DNA of 64,000 nt from Streptomyces sp. BK340 (GTDB lineage: Bacteria; Actinomycetota; Actinomycetes; Streptomycetales; Streptomycetaceae), in assembly GCF_007827595.1 (NCBI RefSeq), contig NZ_VISR01000018.1, forward strand, positions 1 through 64,000, written 5' to 3'. The position numbers and the translations under genes are program-made. Below, in pieces: positions 25,713 to 36,014 of the stretch. The notes beneath the pieces are model-generated. The model was not told the DNA's origin. It was given only the letters and a program-made list of their open reading frames with translations, and did not search any database. The first letter of the stretch is position 1; every line of letters begins with the position of its first letter.

Positions 25713-26691
25713 GCCAACTCCTTACTCTGTGCCGCCGCCTGCGCCATCCGCGGTGCAGGCCCACCACTCCCATAACGAGCGGGAGTTCCGCAGGGGTCGG
25801 GAGTCGGGTCAATGCGTTCGGATCGTCGGAGGCAACCCTATGCGACGGCGGAGGGGCCGCGGACGACCCCGACACGGAGTTGGAAACGCTTGCGAAGGTT
25901 TTAGGTTCGTCGAGGCTGGTCCAGTGCCCGACGGGCCAGCCGATGACCATGGCGCGGCCGACCACGGAGTCCTCTGAGACCGTGCCGCCGTACGAGGTGT
26001 TCTGGTGGGCGCGGGAGTCCGCGGAGTTGTCCCGGTGGTCACCCATCACCCACAGACGGCCCTTGGGCACGGTGATGTCGAAGGGCGTGGAGGAGGGCGA
26101 GTTGCCCGGGTACAGGTAGTCCGCCTCGGTCAGCGGAACGCCGTTGACGGTGACCCGGCCCTGCGCGTCACAGCACTTGACGTGGTCGCCGCCGACCCCG
26201 ATGACCCGTTTGATCAGGTCCTTCTCGTTGTCCGAGGGCAGCAGGCCGATGAAGGTGAGGCCTTCCTTGAACTGCTTGACGACGACCGGGTCGTGCTTCT
26301 TGGCGGTCTGCTCGTCGGCCAGCCAGCCACCCGGGTCGTGGAAGACGACGACGTCCCCGCGCTGCGGCTTCGAGCCGAACCAGGGGGTGAACTTGTCGAC
26401 CAGGACGCGGTCGCCGATCCGGATCGTCTGCTCCATGGAGCCCGACGGGATCACGAACGCCTGGACGAGGAAGGTCTTCAGGACCAGCGCTATGAGGACG
26501 GCGACGCCGACCAGAAGGGGGATCTCCCGAACGGCTGACCGCCTGCGCTTGCGCTTCACCTTGCGCTGCAGCTTGCGCCGCTCCGCGCGCGTGCGGCCAC
26601 CGCCGGACGTGGAGGTGCGCCGCGACCCGGTGGGCAGCAGGTCCTCGGCGGGCGTGCTGGGCACCCCGCGCGGTTTTCCGCGGTTACCCAT
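25540..26691 (-). CDS. sipX: type I signal peptidase SipX, with an overlapping Arg-rich C-terminal tail
   Basis: ATG 26691 (MGNRGKPRG) gives 383 residues. Basic N-terminus, TM helix PLLVGVAVLIALVLKTFLV, Ser in IPSGSMEQT, Lys in DLIKRVIGVGGD, box D/E MGDHRDNSADSR. After PAELPLVMGVVGL the frame runs about 95 residues of Arg/Gly-rich sequence that overlaps the 5' end of sipY by 173 bp and its ribosome-binding site. The tail has the composition of wrong-frame GC-rich DNA; either the gene really ends with it or a frameshift removed an earlier stop. The sipW stop overlaps this start by 8 bp. Confidence 0.9.
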   Translation of the reverse strand: MGNRGKPRGVPSTPAEDLLPTGSRRTSTSGGGRTRAERRKLQRKVKRKRRRSAVREIPLLVGVAVLIALVLKTFLVQAFVIPSGSMEQTIRIGDRVLVDKFTPWFGSKPQRGDVVVFHDPGGWLADEQTAKKHDPVVVKQFKEGLTFIGLLPSDNEKDLIKRVIGVGGDHVKCCDAQGRVTVNGVPLTEADYLYPGNSPSSTPFDITVPKGRLWVMGDHRDNSADSRAHQNTSYGGTVSEDSVVGRAMVIGWPVGHWTSLDEPKTFASVSNSVSGSSAAPPPSHRVASDDPNALTRLPTPAELPLVMGVVGLHRGWRRRRHRVRSWRGGCGGWRTVGTRRRGAPRSPRGRERPGSRRVRDLRDLRVLGGRRRHARGAGASDRE

Positions 26692-27379
26692 GCGCACCGT
26701 CCGAAGCGGGCACGCGCGCGTACGCGGACGGCCGCGTCAGGTGCGTCCAGTGGGCGTACGGCCAGGCGATCCAGTCGGCCCGGCCGATGACGTCGCCGAC
26801 GGGGATCATGCCGCCGCCGGGCGAGCCGAGGTGGTCGCGGGAGTCGCTGGAGTCGCTGCGGTGGTCCCCGAGGACGAACAGGCGGCCCGCGGGCACGACG
26901 ACGTCGAAGGGGACGGAGGACGGGCTGTCCCCGGGATAGAGGAACGCCGTCTCGTCGACCGGCCGGCCGTTCACCTCGAGCCTCCCCTCCTTGTCGCAGC
27001 AGACCACATGGTCTCCGCCCACCCCTACAACGCGCTTGACGTAGTCGGCGTCCCCGAAATACCCGGTCCCGTCGAAGACAACCACGTCACCACGGTGCGG
27101 CCCGGCACCGAAACGGTACGCCAACTTATTTACGAGAACGCGGTCGCCGATCCTCAATCCCTGTTCCATGGATCCGCTCGGAATCTGGAACGGTTGCACC
27201 ACGAAAGCGTTGAGGAGCAGCAAAAACGCCAGGCAGGCGAAGAGGGTGAGGGTGATCCTGCCGCCCGGCAGCCACTCGGCGAGCCGCGGCACCAACGAGA
27301 AACGCGACCGGCCCTCCGGCCCCGTGGTACCGGGGTGGGAGGAGCGGTCGCGTTCCGTCGGCTGTGCTTCGGTGTCCAT
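26684..27379 (-). CDS. sipW: type I signal peptidase SipW
   Basis: 231 residues from ATG 27379. A short cytosolic N-terminus, one TM helix (TLTLFACLAFLLLLNAF), then IPSGSMEQG with the catalytic serine, YVKRVVGVGGD with the catalytic lysine, and LGDHRSDSSDSRDH. No second TM helix, unlike SipX/Y/Z. A CC pair (VVCCDKEG) sits after the lysine box. First of four clustered genes; rplS is 45 bp upstream. Confidence 0.93.
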   Translation of the reverse strand: MDTEAQPTERDRSSHPGTTGPEGRSRFSLVPRLAEWLPGGRITLTLFACLAFLLLLNAFVVQPFQIPSGSMEQGLRIGDRVLVNKLAYRFGAGPHRGDVVVFDGTGYFGDADYVKRVVGVGGDHVVCCDKEGRLEVNGRPVDETAFLYPGDSPSSVPFDVVVPAGRLFVLGDHRSDSSDSRDHLGSPGGGMIPVGDVIGRADWIAWPYAHWTHLTRPSAYARVPASDGAHG

Positions 27380-27424
27380 CGGAGCCAGATGTTATCCGGC
27401 CCCGCTGTGACCCCGGGAAGGCGC

Positions 27425-27775
27425 TCAGCTGTCGCGCTTCTCCTTGATCTTCGCGGCCTTGCCGCGCAGGTCACGGAGGTAGTACAGCTTGGCGCGGCGC
27501 ACGTCACCACGGGTGACGAGCTCGATCTTCTCGACGATCGGGGTGTGCACCGGGAAGGTGCGCTCGACGCCGACGGAGAACGAGACCTTGCGGACCGTGA
27601 AGGTCTCGCGGACACCGCTGCCCTGGCGACGGATCACAACGCCCTTGAACTGCTGCACACGGGAGCGGTTGCCCTCGATGACGCGGACGTGGACGTTGAC
27701 GGTGTCACCCGGGCGGAAGGCCGGGATGTCGCTGCGCAGCGACGCGACGTCGACGGAGTCGAGCAGGTGAGACAT
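27425..27775 (-). CDS. rplS: 50S ribosomal protein L19
   Basis: ATG 27775 gives 116 residues starting MSHLLDSVDVASLRSDIPAF. The GDTVNVHVRVIEGNRSRVQQFKG and RRAKLYYLR segments are L19 hallmarks. 135 bp separate it from trmD; the leader contains no clear hairpin terminator. Confidence 0.98.
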   Translation of the reverse strand: MSHLLDSVDVASLRSDIPAFRPGDTVNVHVRVIEGNRSRVQQFKGVVIRRQGSGVRETFTVRKVSFSVGVERTFPVHTPIVEKIELVTRGDVRRAKLYYLRDLRGKAAKIKEKRDS

Positions 27776-27910
27776 TTCGTCTGCTTTCTTCGCTGATGCC
27801 ACAGGTCATCAACGGGAGCTAGGTGTTTGCATGAAGCCGTGTGCGGGTCGGGACGGGCGTCGTGTCCCCCTGCGGCAGGGGCGCACGCCGGACGGACGCA
27901 CAACAGCGGT

Positions 27911-28744
27911 CTATTCTTCCACGCCCTCGGCCCGGCGCCAAAATCGGCCGTACGGCTTCCCGTCCGGGTCGGGTTCCCAGCCCAGGATGGAGAGCATCTC
28001 GCGGTCCTTCTTGTCGAAGGCCTTGGGGTCGCAGCGCTCGATCAGGTCGGGCCGGTTGGCCGTCGTGCGCTTCAGGGCCTCGTCGCGGCGCCAGCGGGCG
28101 ATCCTGCCGTGATGACCGCTGAGCAGCACCTCGGGGATGTCCCGGCCGCGCCAGACGGGCGGCTTGGTGTGGACGGGGCCTTCCAGGAGGTTGGCCATCG
28201 CGCCGGGCGCGAAGGAGTCGTCCCGGTGGGACTCGGCGTTGCCGAGGACGCCGGGCAGCAGCCGGGCCACGGCCTCCGTGACGACCAGGACGGCCGCTTC
28301 GCCGCCGGCGAGCACGTAGTCGCCGATGGAGACCTCGTAGACGGGCATCCGGGTGGCGTACTCGTCCATGACGCGCCGGTCGATGCCCTCGTAGCGGGCC
28401 GGGGTGAAGATCAGCCAGGGGCGCTCGGAGAGCTCGACCGCGAGTTCCTGGGTGAAGGGGCGGCCGCTCGGGGTGGGCACGATCAGCGCGGGAGCCTGCG
28501 CGCCCGACTCGTAGCCGTCGGCGAGGACGGTGTCCAGGGCGTCGCCCCAGGGGTCGGTCTTCATGACCATGCCCGGGCCGCCGCCGTACGGGGTGTCGTC
28601 GACGGTGTTGTGCCGGTCGTACGTCCAGGACCGCAGGTCGTGCACGTGCACGTTCAGTTGTCCGCGCGCGCGTGCCTTGCCGACCAGGGAGACGTTCAGC
28701 GGCTCCAGGTACTCGGGGAAGATCGTGACGACGTCGAGGCGCAT
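27911..28744 (-). CDS. trmD: tRNA (guanine-N1)-methyltransferase TrmD
   Basis: Methylates G37 of tRNAs that read CNN codons to prevent frameshifting; SPOUT class. 277 residues from ATG 28744, which overlaps the rimM stop (ATGA). The knot region is present: TPARYEGIDRRV, then SIGDYVLAGGEAAVLVVTEAVARLLPGVLGN. The extended C-terminal segment (EPDPDGKPYGRFWRRAEGVEE) is longer than in E. coli, as in other Streptomyces. Confidence 0.97.
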   Translation of the reverse strand: MRLDVVTIFPEYLEPLNVSLVGKARARGQLNVHVHDLRSWTYDRHNTVDDTPYGGGPGMVMKTDPWGDALDTVLADGYESGAQAPALIVPTPSGRPFTQELAVELSERPWLIFTPARYEGIDRRVMDEYATRMPVYEVSIGDYVLAGGEAAVLVVTEAVARLLPGVLGNAESHRDDSFAPGAMANLLEGPVHTKPPVWRGRDIPEVLLSGHHGRIARWRRDEALKRTTANRPDLIERCDPKAFDKKDREMLSILGWEPDPDGKPYGRFWRRAEGVEE

Positions 28745-29286
28745 CAGGACTCGTCCCGGGTCGAGTCGATCACCGCACGGTCGTCGATCAGGCCGGGCGG
28801 AGGGGAGATGACCGCCTTCTGCTCCTCCAGGTCGATCTCGGTGACGATCTCCTCCACGAAGGGGATCATCACCTCGCTGCCGTCCGGGCGCTCCACGATG
28901 AAGAGGTCCTGGGAGGGCAGGTGCGAGATCTCCGTGATCCGGCCGACCTCCGTGCCGTCCTCGGTGACCACGTCCAGGTCGATGAGCTGGTGGTCGTAGT
29001 ACTCGTCCTCGTCCTCGGGGAGTACCTCGGGGTCGATCTCGGCGATCAGCAGGGTGTTGCGCAGGGCCTCGGCGGCGCTGCGGTCGCTGACGCCCTCGAA
29101 GCGCAGGAGCAGGCGGCCGCTGTGGACGCGGCCGGTGGCGATGGTGAGGGGCCCGGTGGAGGCCGGGTCCGTGGCCAGAACGGCGCCCGGGGCGAGCCGC
29201 AGCTCCGGCTCGTCGGTACGCACCTCGACGGTGACCTCGCCCTTGATGCCGTGGGCGCGGCCGATCCGCGCGACTACCAGCTGCAC
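28744..29286 (-). CDS. rimM: ribosome maturation factor RimM
   Basis: GTG 29286 yields 180 residues beginning VQLVVARIGRAHGIKGEVTVEVRTDEPE, the conserved RimM N-terminal barrel. The PRC-barrel domain begins near EDEDEYYDHQLIDLDV. It helps assemble the 30S head with S19. Overlap with trmD (ATGA) and a conserved order rpsP-khpA-rimM-trmD-rplS. Confidence 0.97.
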   Translation of the reverse strand: MQLVVARIGRAHGIKGEVTVEVRTDEPELRLAPGAVLATDPASTGPLTIATGRVHSGRLLLRFEGVSDRSAAEALRNTLLIAEIDPEVLPEDEDEYYDHQLIDLDVVTEDGTEVGRITEISHLPSQDLFIVERPDGSEVMIPFVEEIVTEIDLEEQKAVISPPPGLIDDRAVIDSTRDES

Positions 29287-29368
29287 GTGTACAGATCTCC
29301 TGTCAGACGACTGCGGGCCGGGGACGGCCCAGTGGCCCTCCCCGGCCCGAGCCGGTTGCGATGAAGCG

Positions 29369-29608
29369 TCAGCGGACGTGGTCCACGTCGACGAGGTCGA
29401 CGCGGACACCGCGGCCGCCGATGGCGCCCACGACGGTACGCAGAGCGCGCGCGGTGCGACCGTTGCGGCCGATCACCTTGCCGAGGTCGTCGGGGTGGAC
29501 CCGGACCTCCAGCACGCGCCCGCGGCGCAGGTTGCGCGAGGCGACCTGCACATCGTCAGGGTTGTCGACGATGCCCTTCACGAGGTGCTCAAGCGCCTCT
29601 TCGAGCAT
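29369..29608 (-). CDS. KH-domain RNA-binding protein KhpA (YlqC)
   Basis: 79 residues from ATG 29608. A single KH domain with the GxxG loop in LGKVIGRNGRTARALRTVV, preceded by a MLEEALEHLVKGIVDNPDDV helix. In firmicutes and mycobacteria this protein pairs with KhpB/Jag and binds many RNAs. Lies 5 bp after rpsP and 82 bp before rimM. Confidence 0.95.
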   Translation of the reverse strand: MLEEALEHLVKGIVDNPDDVQVASRNLRRGRVLEVRVHPDDLGKVIGRNGRTARALRTVVGAIGGRGVRVDLVDVDHVR

Positions 29609-29613
29609 GCTGC

Positions 29614-30033
29614 TCAGGCCTCGGTCGACTCGGACTCGGCAGCCGCCTCGTCCTTCTTCTCAGCCTTCTTCTTCTGGGTGATCGCCTCACCCTTGCCCTC
29701 GTCGTCACCGCCGAGAGCCTCGAACGACGGACGGGCCGGCTTCGGCTCGGCGACGAGCAGCGGCGCGGGAGCCGGCTCGCCCTTGAACTTCTGCCAGTCG
29801 CCGGTCTTCTTCAGGATGGCGAGGACGGGCTCGGTCGGCTGCGCGCCGACACCCAGCCAGTACGCCACGCGGTCGGCGTCCACCTCGATGACCGACGGGT
29901 TGTAGGTCGGGTGGTACTTGCCGATCTCCTCGATCGCACGGCCGTCACGGCGGGTGCGGGAGTCGGCGACGACGATGCGGTAGTGAGGCGAACGGATCTT
30001 GCCCAGACGCTTCAGCTTGATCTTGACTGCCAC
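29614..30033 (-). CDS. rpsP: 30S ribosomal protein S16
   Basis: GTG 30033 (VAVKIKLKRLGKIRSPHYRIVV) gives 139 residues. The S16 core ends near residue 85; the remainder is a Lys/Glu/Ala-rich tail characteristic of high-GC actinobacteria. First gene of the rpsP operon; the 299 bp upstream to the SprT-like gene hold its promoter and an inverted-repeat-rich, GC-rich stretch near 30175-30250. Confidence 0.97.
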   Translation of the reverse strand: MAVKIKLKRLGKIRSPHYRIVVADSRTRRDGRAIEEIGKYHPTYNPSVIEVDADRVAYWLGVGAQPTEPVLAILKKTGDWQKFKGEPAPAPLLVAEPKPARPSFEALGGDDEGKGEAITQKKKAEKKDEAAAESESTEA

Positions 30034-30332
30034 GGGAGTGGATTCTCCTGGTTTTGACGTGGTTGGGCACGGCGAGCTGCCGCGTGGGGATGCGGTACCC
30101 GAATGCCCGATGGACGCGTCAGCCGGAGGAGAGAGGGGTCCTGTGCGACTGTCGAGTACAGCTAGCCATTGTGCCATACCCCGCGGGTCACCTCCGGCCG
30201 AGGGGGGCGGGGTGCGGCCGGGCACGGACCGGCGGCACCCGGCGTGGAGGTGAGGTCACGTCGGGTGCACCGCCCGGTGCTGTGAAGTTGCCGTGCCCGA
30301 GTGGAATGCGGCTGCCACGAGCAGTCGCAGTC

Positions 30333-30935
30333 TCAGCTCGCCGCCGCCCCCACGATCTCCGGGATGCGGAACGGCTTGCCGCAGCCGCCGCACACGATGG
30401 GAGCCTGGGCCAGGACCGACGGGACCACCCGGACGTTGCGCCCGCAGTCGCAGACGGCCTTCACGCGGACACCGCCGCCGGAGGAGCCGTGCCGGGCTGC
30501 CGGACCGCGGAAGGTGCGGGAGGTGTCGGCGGAGGTGGCCACCGTGTGGGCCTTCAGCGCGCGCTGGAGCCGCTCGATGGTCGGGCGGTAGCGGCGCTTG
30601 GCCTCGGGGTTGAGCGTGACCAGGGAGAAGCCGCTGCTGGGGTGCGGTTCCTCGGGGTGGTCCAGGCCCAGCTCCTCGGCGATCGCGAGGAATCTGCGGT
30701 TGTGGTAGCGGCCGGCCCGGGATGTGTCGCGTACGCCGCGCGCGGCGGCGATGCCGTGGACTGCCTCATGGAGCAGTCGCTCGAAGGAGAGTTCGTGACC
30801 GCACGCGGACGACGACTCCCCGATCAGGGACTCTGGCGCGGCAAGGTCCGGCAGCTCGGGGTGGTACCGCTGAATGTCGGCCCACGCCTGCGCCAGCTCT
30901 GCGGCGAGAACAGGTGGTGTCTGTGTCGTGCTCAC
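30333..30935 (-). CDS. SprT-like metalloprotease-domain protein, 200 aa
   Basis: GTG 30935. The metal site reads LLHEAVHGIAAARG (HExxH) near residue 55, with a further histidine in RYHNRRF downstream. The C-terminal part ends with CDCG (residues about 160-163) and CGGCG (about 182-186), a zinc ribbon like that of SprT/Spartan proteins. Spartan relatives digest DNA-protein crosslinks; the actinobacterial branch is uncharacterised, so the function is an inference. Confidence 0.8.
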   Translation of the reverse strand: MSTTQTPPVLAAELAQAWADIQRYHPELPDLAAPESLIGESSSACGHELSFERLLHEAVHGIAAARGVRDTSRAGRYHNRRFLAIAEELGLDHPEEPHPSSGFSLVTLNPEAKRRYRPTIERLQRALKAHTVATSADTSRTFRGPAARHGSSGGGVRVKAVCDCGRNVRVVPSVLAQAPIVCGGCGKPFRIPEIVGAAAS

Positions 30936-31457
30936 GTAATGACAACGAGCGGGGGTACCGCTGTGTTCCTATTCCGGGCCATCCCAAATAATTTGCACTT
31001 ACCCGTCAGTTGGCACTGATGCGTCCTGACGAGGGCGGGTGCGCTGATCTGCGGAGAAGCCGCGCAGCTCATACCAAGCCGGTGCGTAGTCTGACGTACG
31101 AACCACCCTGTAGCGGCGGGGCGACGGGGGGCGGCGGATGCGCAAGATGTGTTTCGGACGCTCTCGCACGAGGCCGTCACCTCTGTCAGCGTCCGCGACG
31201 CCCGTGACGTTACCGGGTCCGCAGGCGCCCCCGGCCACCGGCCCGTCCCGGGCGGGTGGACACCGAACGGTCGCCCAGATTGCGTGGATGTGAAATCTCG
31301 CCACACTCGGCACCGGGCTCCAAGCCGGGGCCCACGACCCCTGGACGGCACCGCGAGCCGGGAGTTACCTGGCATACGTGGATAGTGCGAGCGCACGGCA
31401 CGGGGGCCACGCAATCGGGCACTGCGGCGAACTGTCGGCGGAATGGGGCGCTTACCT
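30936..31457. other. divergent promoter region, no gene seen
   Basis: 522 bp between the minus-strand SprT-like gene and the plus-strand methyltransferase gene. A locally AT-rich patch at about 30985-31005 (ATAATTTGCA) is the best promoter candidate, reading toward sprT. The short open frames here overlap each other on both strands and show no protein-like composition. Confidence 0.5.
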
Positions 31458-32318
31458 ATGACACCTACGCTCGTGCGGGAACACCTGTCTCACCCGGGCT
31501 CCGCACCGCCCCGGGTGAACCTGTGCGCACGCGCGCGTGACTGGTCCGAGATCCAGGAGCGGATGCTGGTGCCGCTCTACGAGACCGTCTACGAGCGACT
31601 TGAGGTCGGCCCTGCCACGAGGCTGCTGGGCCTGCGCTGCGGTTCCGGGCTCGCCCTGCTGATGGCGGCCTCCAGAGGGGCCGCGGTCACCGGTGTCGAC
31701 CCCTCCCCCGAGCGGCTCGCCCTCGCACGCGAGCGCCTGCTGCCGGACGATCCGCGCGGTACGCGCGCGCGTGCCGGTACGAGACTCGTCGAGGGCACTC
31801 CCGAGGACACGGCCGACCCGGAGACGCCCCCGTACACCCTGGTGACCGTCTTCGAGCCGGTCGGCTGCCTGGCGGGCGACTCCGAGGGGCTCGGCGAGCT
31901 GCTGGCGGCCGCGCTGCCGTCGGCCGGGCACGGCGCGGCCGTGGTGCTGGCCGGCTGGGGTCCGCCCGAGCGCTGCGCGACCTCCTCGGTGCTGCGGGTG
32001 GCGACGAAGCTGGCCGATCCCCTGCGCAGCGCGGGCAGCTGGCGCCCCGCCCGGCGCGACGACCTGGAGGAGGTCGCCCAGCGGGCCGGTCTGAAGCCGG
32101 ACGGCTCGGGGCGGGTGGCCTGCCCGTTCGGGTACGCCGACCTCGACAGCGCCGTACGCGGCCTGCTGTCCACGGGCCTGTTCGACGCGGCGGTCGCGGC
32201 GACCGACCGCAAGCAGGTGGACAAGGAGCTGACGGAGGCGCTGCACCCGTACCGGCGTCCGGACGGCACCGTCTGGATGCCGAACGTCTTCCGGTACCTG
32301 ATCGCCCGCGTGCCCTAA
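31458..32318 (+). CDS. SAM-dependent methyltransferase-like protein, 286 aa
   Basis: ATG 31458 (MTPTLVREHLSHPG) chosen over ATG 31443, as the next 30 residues are family-like. The class I motif is RLLGLRCGSGLALLMAASRGAAVTGVDPSPERL, with the glycine-rich loop slightly altered (LRCGSG in place of LGCGSG). C-terminal VWMPNVFRYLIARVP. Substrate unknown. Convergent with ftsH. Confidence 0.8.
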   Translation: MTPTLVREHLSHPGSAPPRVNLCARARDWSEIQERMLVPLYETVYERLEVGPATRLLGLRCGSGLALLMAASRGAAVTGVDPSPERLALARERLLPDDPRGTRARAGTRLVEGTPEDTADPETPPYTLVTVFEPVGCLAGDSEGLGELLAAALPSAGHGAAVVLAGWGPPERCATSSVLRVATKLADPLRSAGSWRPARRDDLEEVAQRAGLKPDGSGRVACPFGYADLDSAVRGLLSTGLFDAAVAATDRKQVDKELTEALHPYRRPDGTVWMPNVFRYLIARVP

Positions 32319-32345
32319 AGGGCCCGCCGGACAGGTCGACGGGTC

Positions 32346-34286
<1,941 letters not shown>

Positions 34287-34332
34287 ATCGCGACATTACG
34301 ACACCGATCCGGCCGTGGCACACGCAGATACG

Positions 34333-34368
34333 CCTGGGGGCGCCGCTCCGGAGAGGGGCGCCCCCAGG
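34333..34368. terminator. ffh terminator
   Basis: A 12-bp stem (34333-34344 with 34357-34368) in the 97-bp gap between the end of ffh (34384) and the start of ftsH (34286), both minus strand. Confidence 0.75.
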
Positions 34369-34383
34369 GACGTACCACGGCAC

Positions 34384-35931
34384 TCAGCCCATGAACTTCT
34401 TGAACTCGTCGGGGAGCTCGAAGTCCTGACCGCCCTGCTCCGGCAGCCCGAAGGCGCCGCCCTGGGCGGCGGCCTCGCGGCGCTGGGCCGCCTCCAGCTC
34501 CTGCTGCTTGCGCTTCATCGGGTTGCCCGAGCGCTGCTTGCCCTTGGCCTGCTTCGGCTGCTTCTTCTGCCGGCCTGCGCCGCCGCCCATGCCCGGGATC
34601 CCCGGCATGCCGGGCATGCCGCCGCCCTGGGCCATGCGGGACATCATCTTGCGGGCCTCGAAGAACCGCTCCACGAGCCCCTTCACCGCGCTGACCTCGA
34701 CGCCGGAACCCTTGGCGATACGGGCGCGGCGCGAGCCGTTGATGATCGTCGGGTCCTGGCGCTCGCCCGGGGTCATCGACTTGATGATCGCGGCCGTGCG
34801 GTCGACGTCCCGCTCGTCCAGGTTGTTGATCTGGTCCTTGATCTGGCCCATGCCCGGGAGCATGCCGAGCAGCTTGGAGATGGAGCCCATCTTCCTGACC
34901 TGTTCCATCTGGGACAGGAAGTCGTCCAGGGTGAAGTCCTGGCCCTTCTTCGACGCCAGCTTGGAGGCCATCTTGGCGGCCTCTTCCTGGCTGAACGTCT
35001 TCTCCGCCTGCTCGATCAGGGTGAGCAGGTCACCCAGGTCGAGGATGCGGGAGGCCATGCGGTCCGGGTGGAACGCGTCGAAGTCCTCGAGCTTCTCGCC
35101 GTTCGACGCGAACATGATCGGCTTGCCGGTGACCTGGCGGATCGACAGGGCGGCACCACCGCGGGCGTCGCCGTCGAGCTTGGAGAGCACCACACCGTCG
35201 AAGCCGACGCCGTCGCGGAAGGCCTCGGCGGTGTTGACGGCGTCCTGACCGATCATCGCGTCGACGACGAACAGGATCTCGTCCGGGGAGACGGCGTCGC
35301 GGATGTCCGCGGCCTGCTGCATCATCTCCTGGTCGATACCGAGGCGGCCGGCGGTGTCCACGATCACGATGTCGTGGACCTTGGTCCGCGCGTGCTCGAT
35401 GGAGTCCTTGGCGACCTTGACCGGGTCGCCGACGCCGTTGCCCGGCTCCGGGGCGTAGACCGCGACACCGGCGCGCTCGGCGACGACGCTCAGCTGGTTG
35501 ACGGCGTTGGGGCGCTGGAGGTCGGCGGCGACGAGCAGCGGCGAGTGGCCCTGCTCCTTGAGCCACTTGGCGAGCTTGCCCGCGAGGGTGGTCTTACCGG
35601 CACCCTGCAGACCGGCCAGCATGATCACGGTCGGGGGCTGCTTGGCGAAGCGCAGCCGCCGGGTCTCGCCACCGAGGATGGTGACGAGTTCGTCGTTGAC
35701 GATCTTCAGAACCTGCTGGGCCGGGTTCAGCGCCTTGGAGACCTCGGCGCCGAGCGCGCGCTCCTTGACGTTCTTGATGAACGTGCGCACGACGGGCAGG
35801 GCCACGTCCGCCTCGAGGAGCGCGATCCGGATCTCGCGCGCGGTGGCGTCGATGTCCGCCTCGGAGAGCCGTCCCTTGCCGCGCAGGTTCTTGAAAGTCG
35901 CTGACAGGCGATCGGAGAGAGTGTCGAACAC
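34384..35931 (-). CDS. ffh: signal recognition particle GTPase Ffh
   Basis: Binds 4.5S RNA and nascent signal sequences and docks with FtsY. 515 residues: N domain, then G domain with LAGLQGAGKTTLAGKLA (G1) and VDTAGRLGIDQEMM (G3), then the methionine-rich M domain with RMAQGGGMPGMPGIPGMGGG. Longer than the usual 450-480 by a low-complexity Gly/Met/Gln tail, as in actinobacteria. No signal that it is co-transcribed with ftsH. Confidence 0.97.
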   Translation of the reverse strand: MFDTLSDRLSATFKNLRGKGRLSEADIDATAREIRIALLEADVALPVVRTFIKNVKERALGAEVSKALNPAQQVLKIVNDELVTILGGETRRLRFAKQPPTVIMLAGLQGAGKTTLAGKLAKWLKEQGHSPLLVAADLQRPNAVNQLSVVAERAGVAVYAPEPGNGVGDPVKVAKDSIEHARTKVHDIVIVDTAGRLGIDQEMMQQAADIRDAVSPDEILFVVDAMIGQDAVNTAEAFRDGVGFDGVVLSKLDGDARGGAALSIRQVTGKPIMFASNGEKLEDFDAFHPDRMASRILDLGDLLTLIEQAEKTFSQEEAAKMASKLASKKGQDFTLDDFLSQMEQVRKMGSISKLLGMLPGMGQIKDQINNLDERDVDRTAAIIKSMTPGERQDPTIINGSRRARIAKGSGVEVSAVKGLVERFFEARKMMSRMAQGGGMPGMPGIPGMGGGAGRQKKQPKQAKGKQRSGNPMKRKQQELEAAQRREAAAQGGAFGLPEQGGQDFELPDEFKKFMG

Positions 35932-36014
35932 GGCGCTCGCGGTCCTCGGGGTCGGTGGTGGCTGCTGGGAATCGCCCTCCAGGGTATCCCGGCGGCGAAC
36001 TCATCGGGGAAGGG

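Noticed and set aside
23884..27379. Four signal peptidase genes as a tandem assembly duplication
   Set aside because: The copies are strongly diverged, with different lengths and TM numbers, and Streptomyces is known to have sipW, sipX, sipY and sipZ together.
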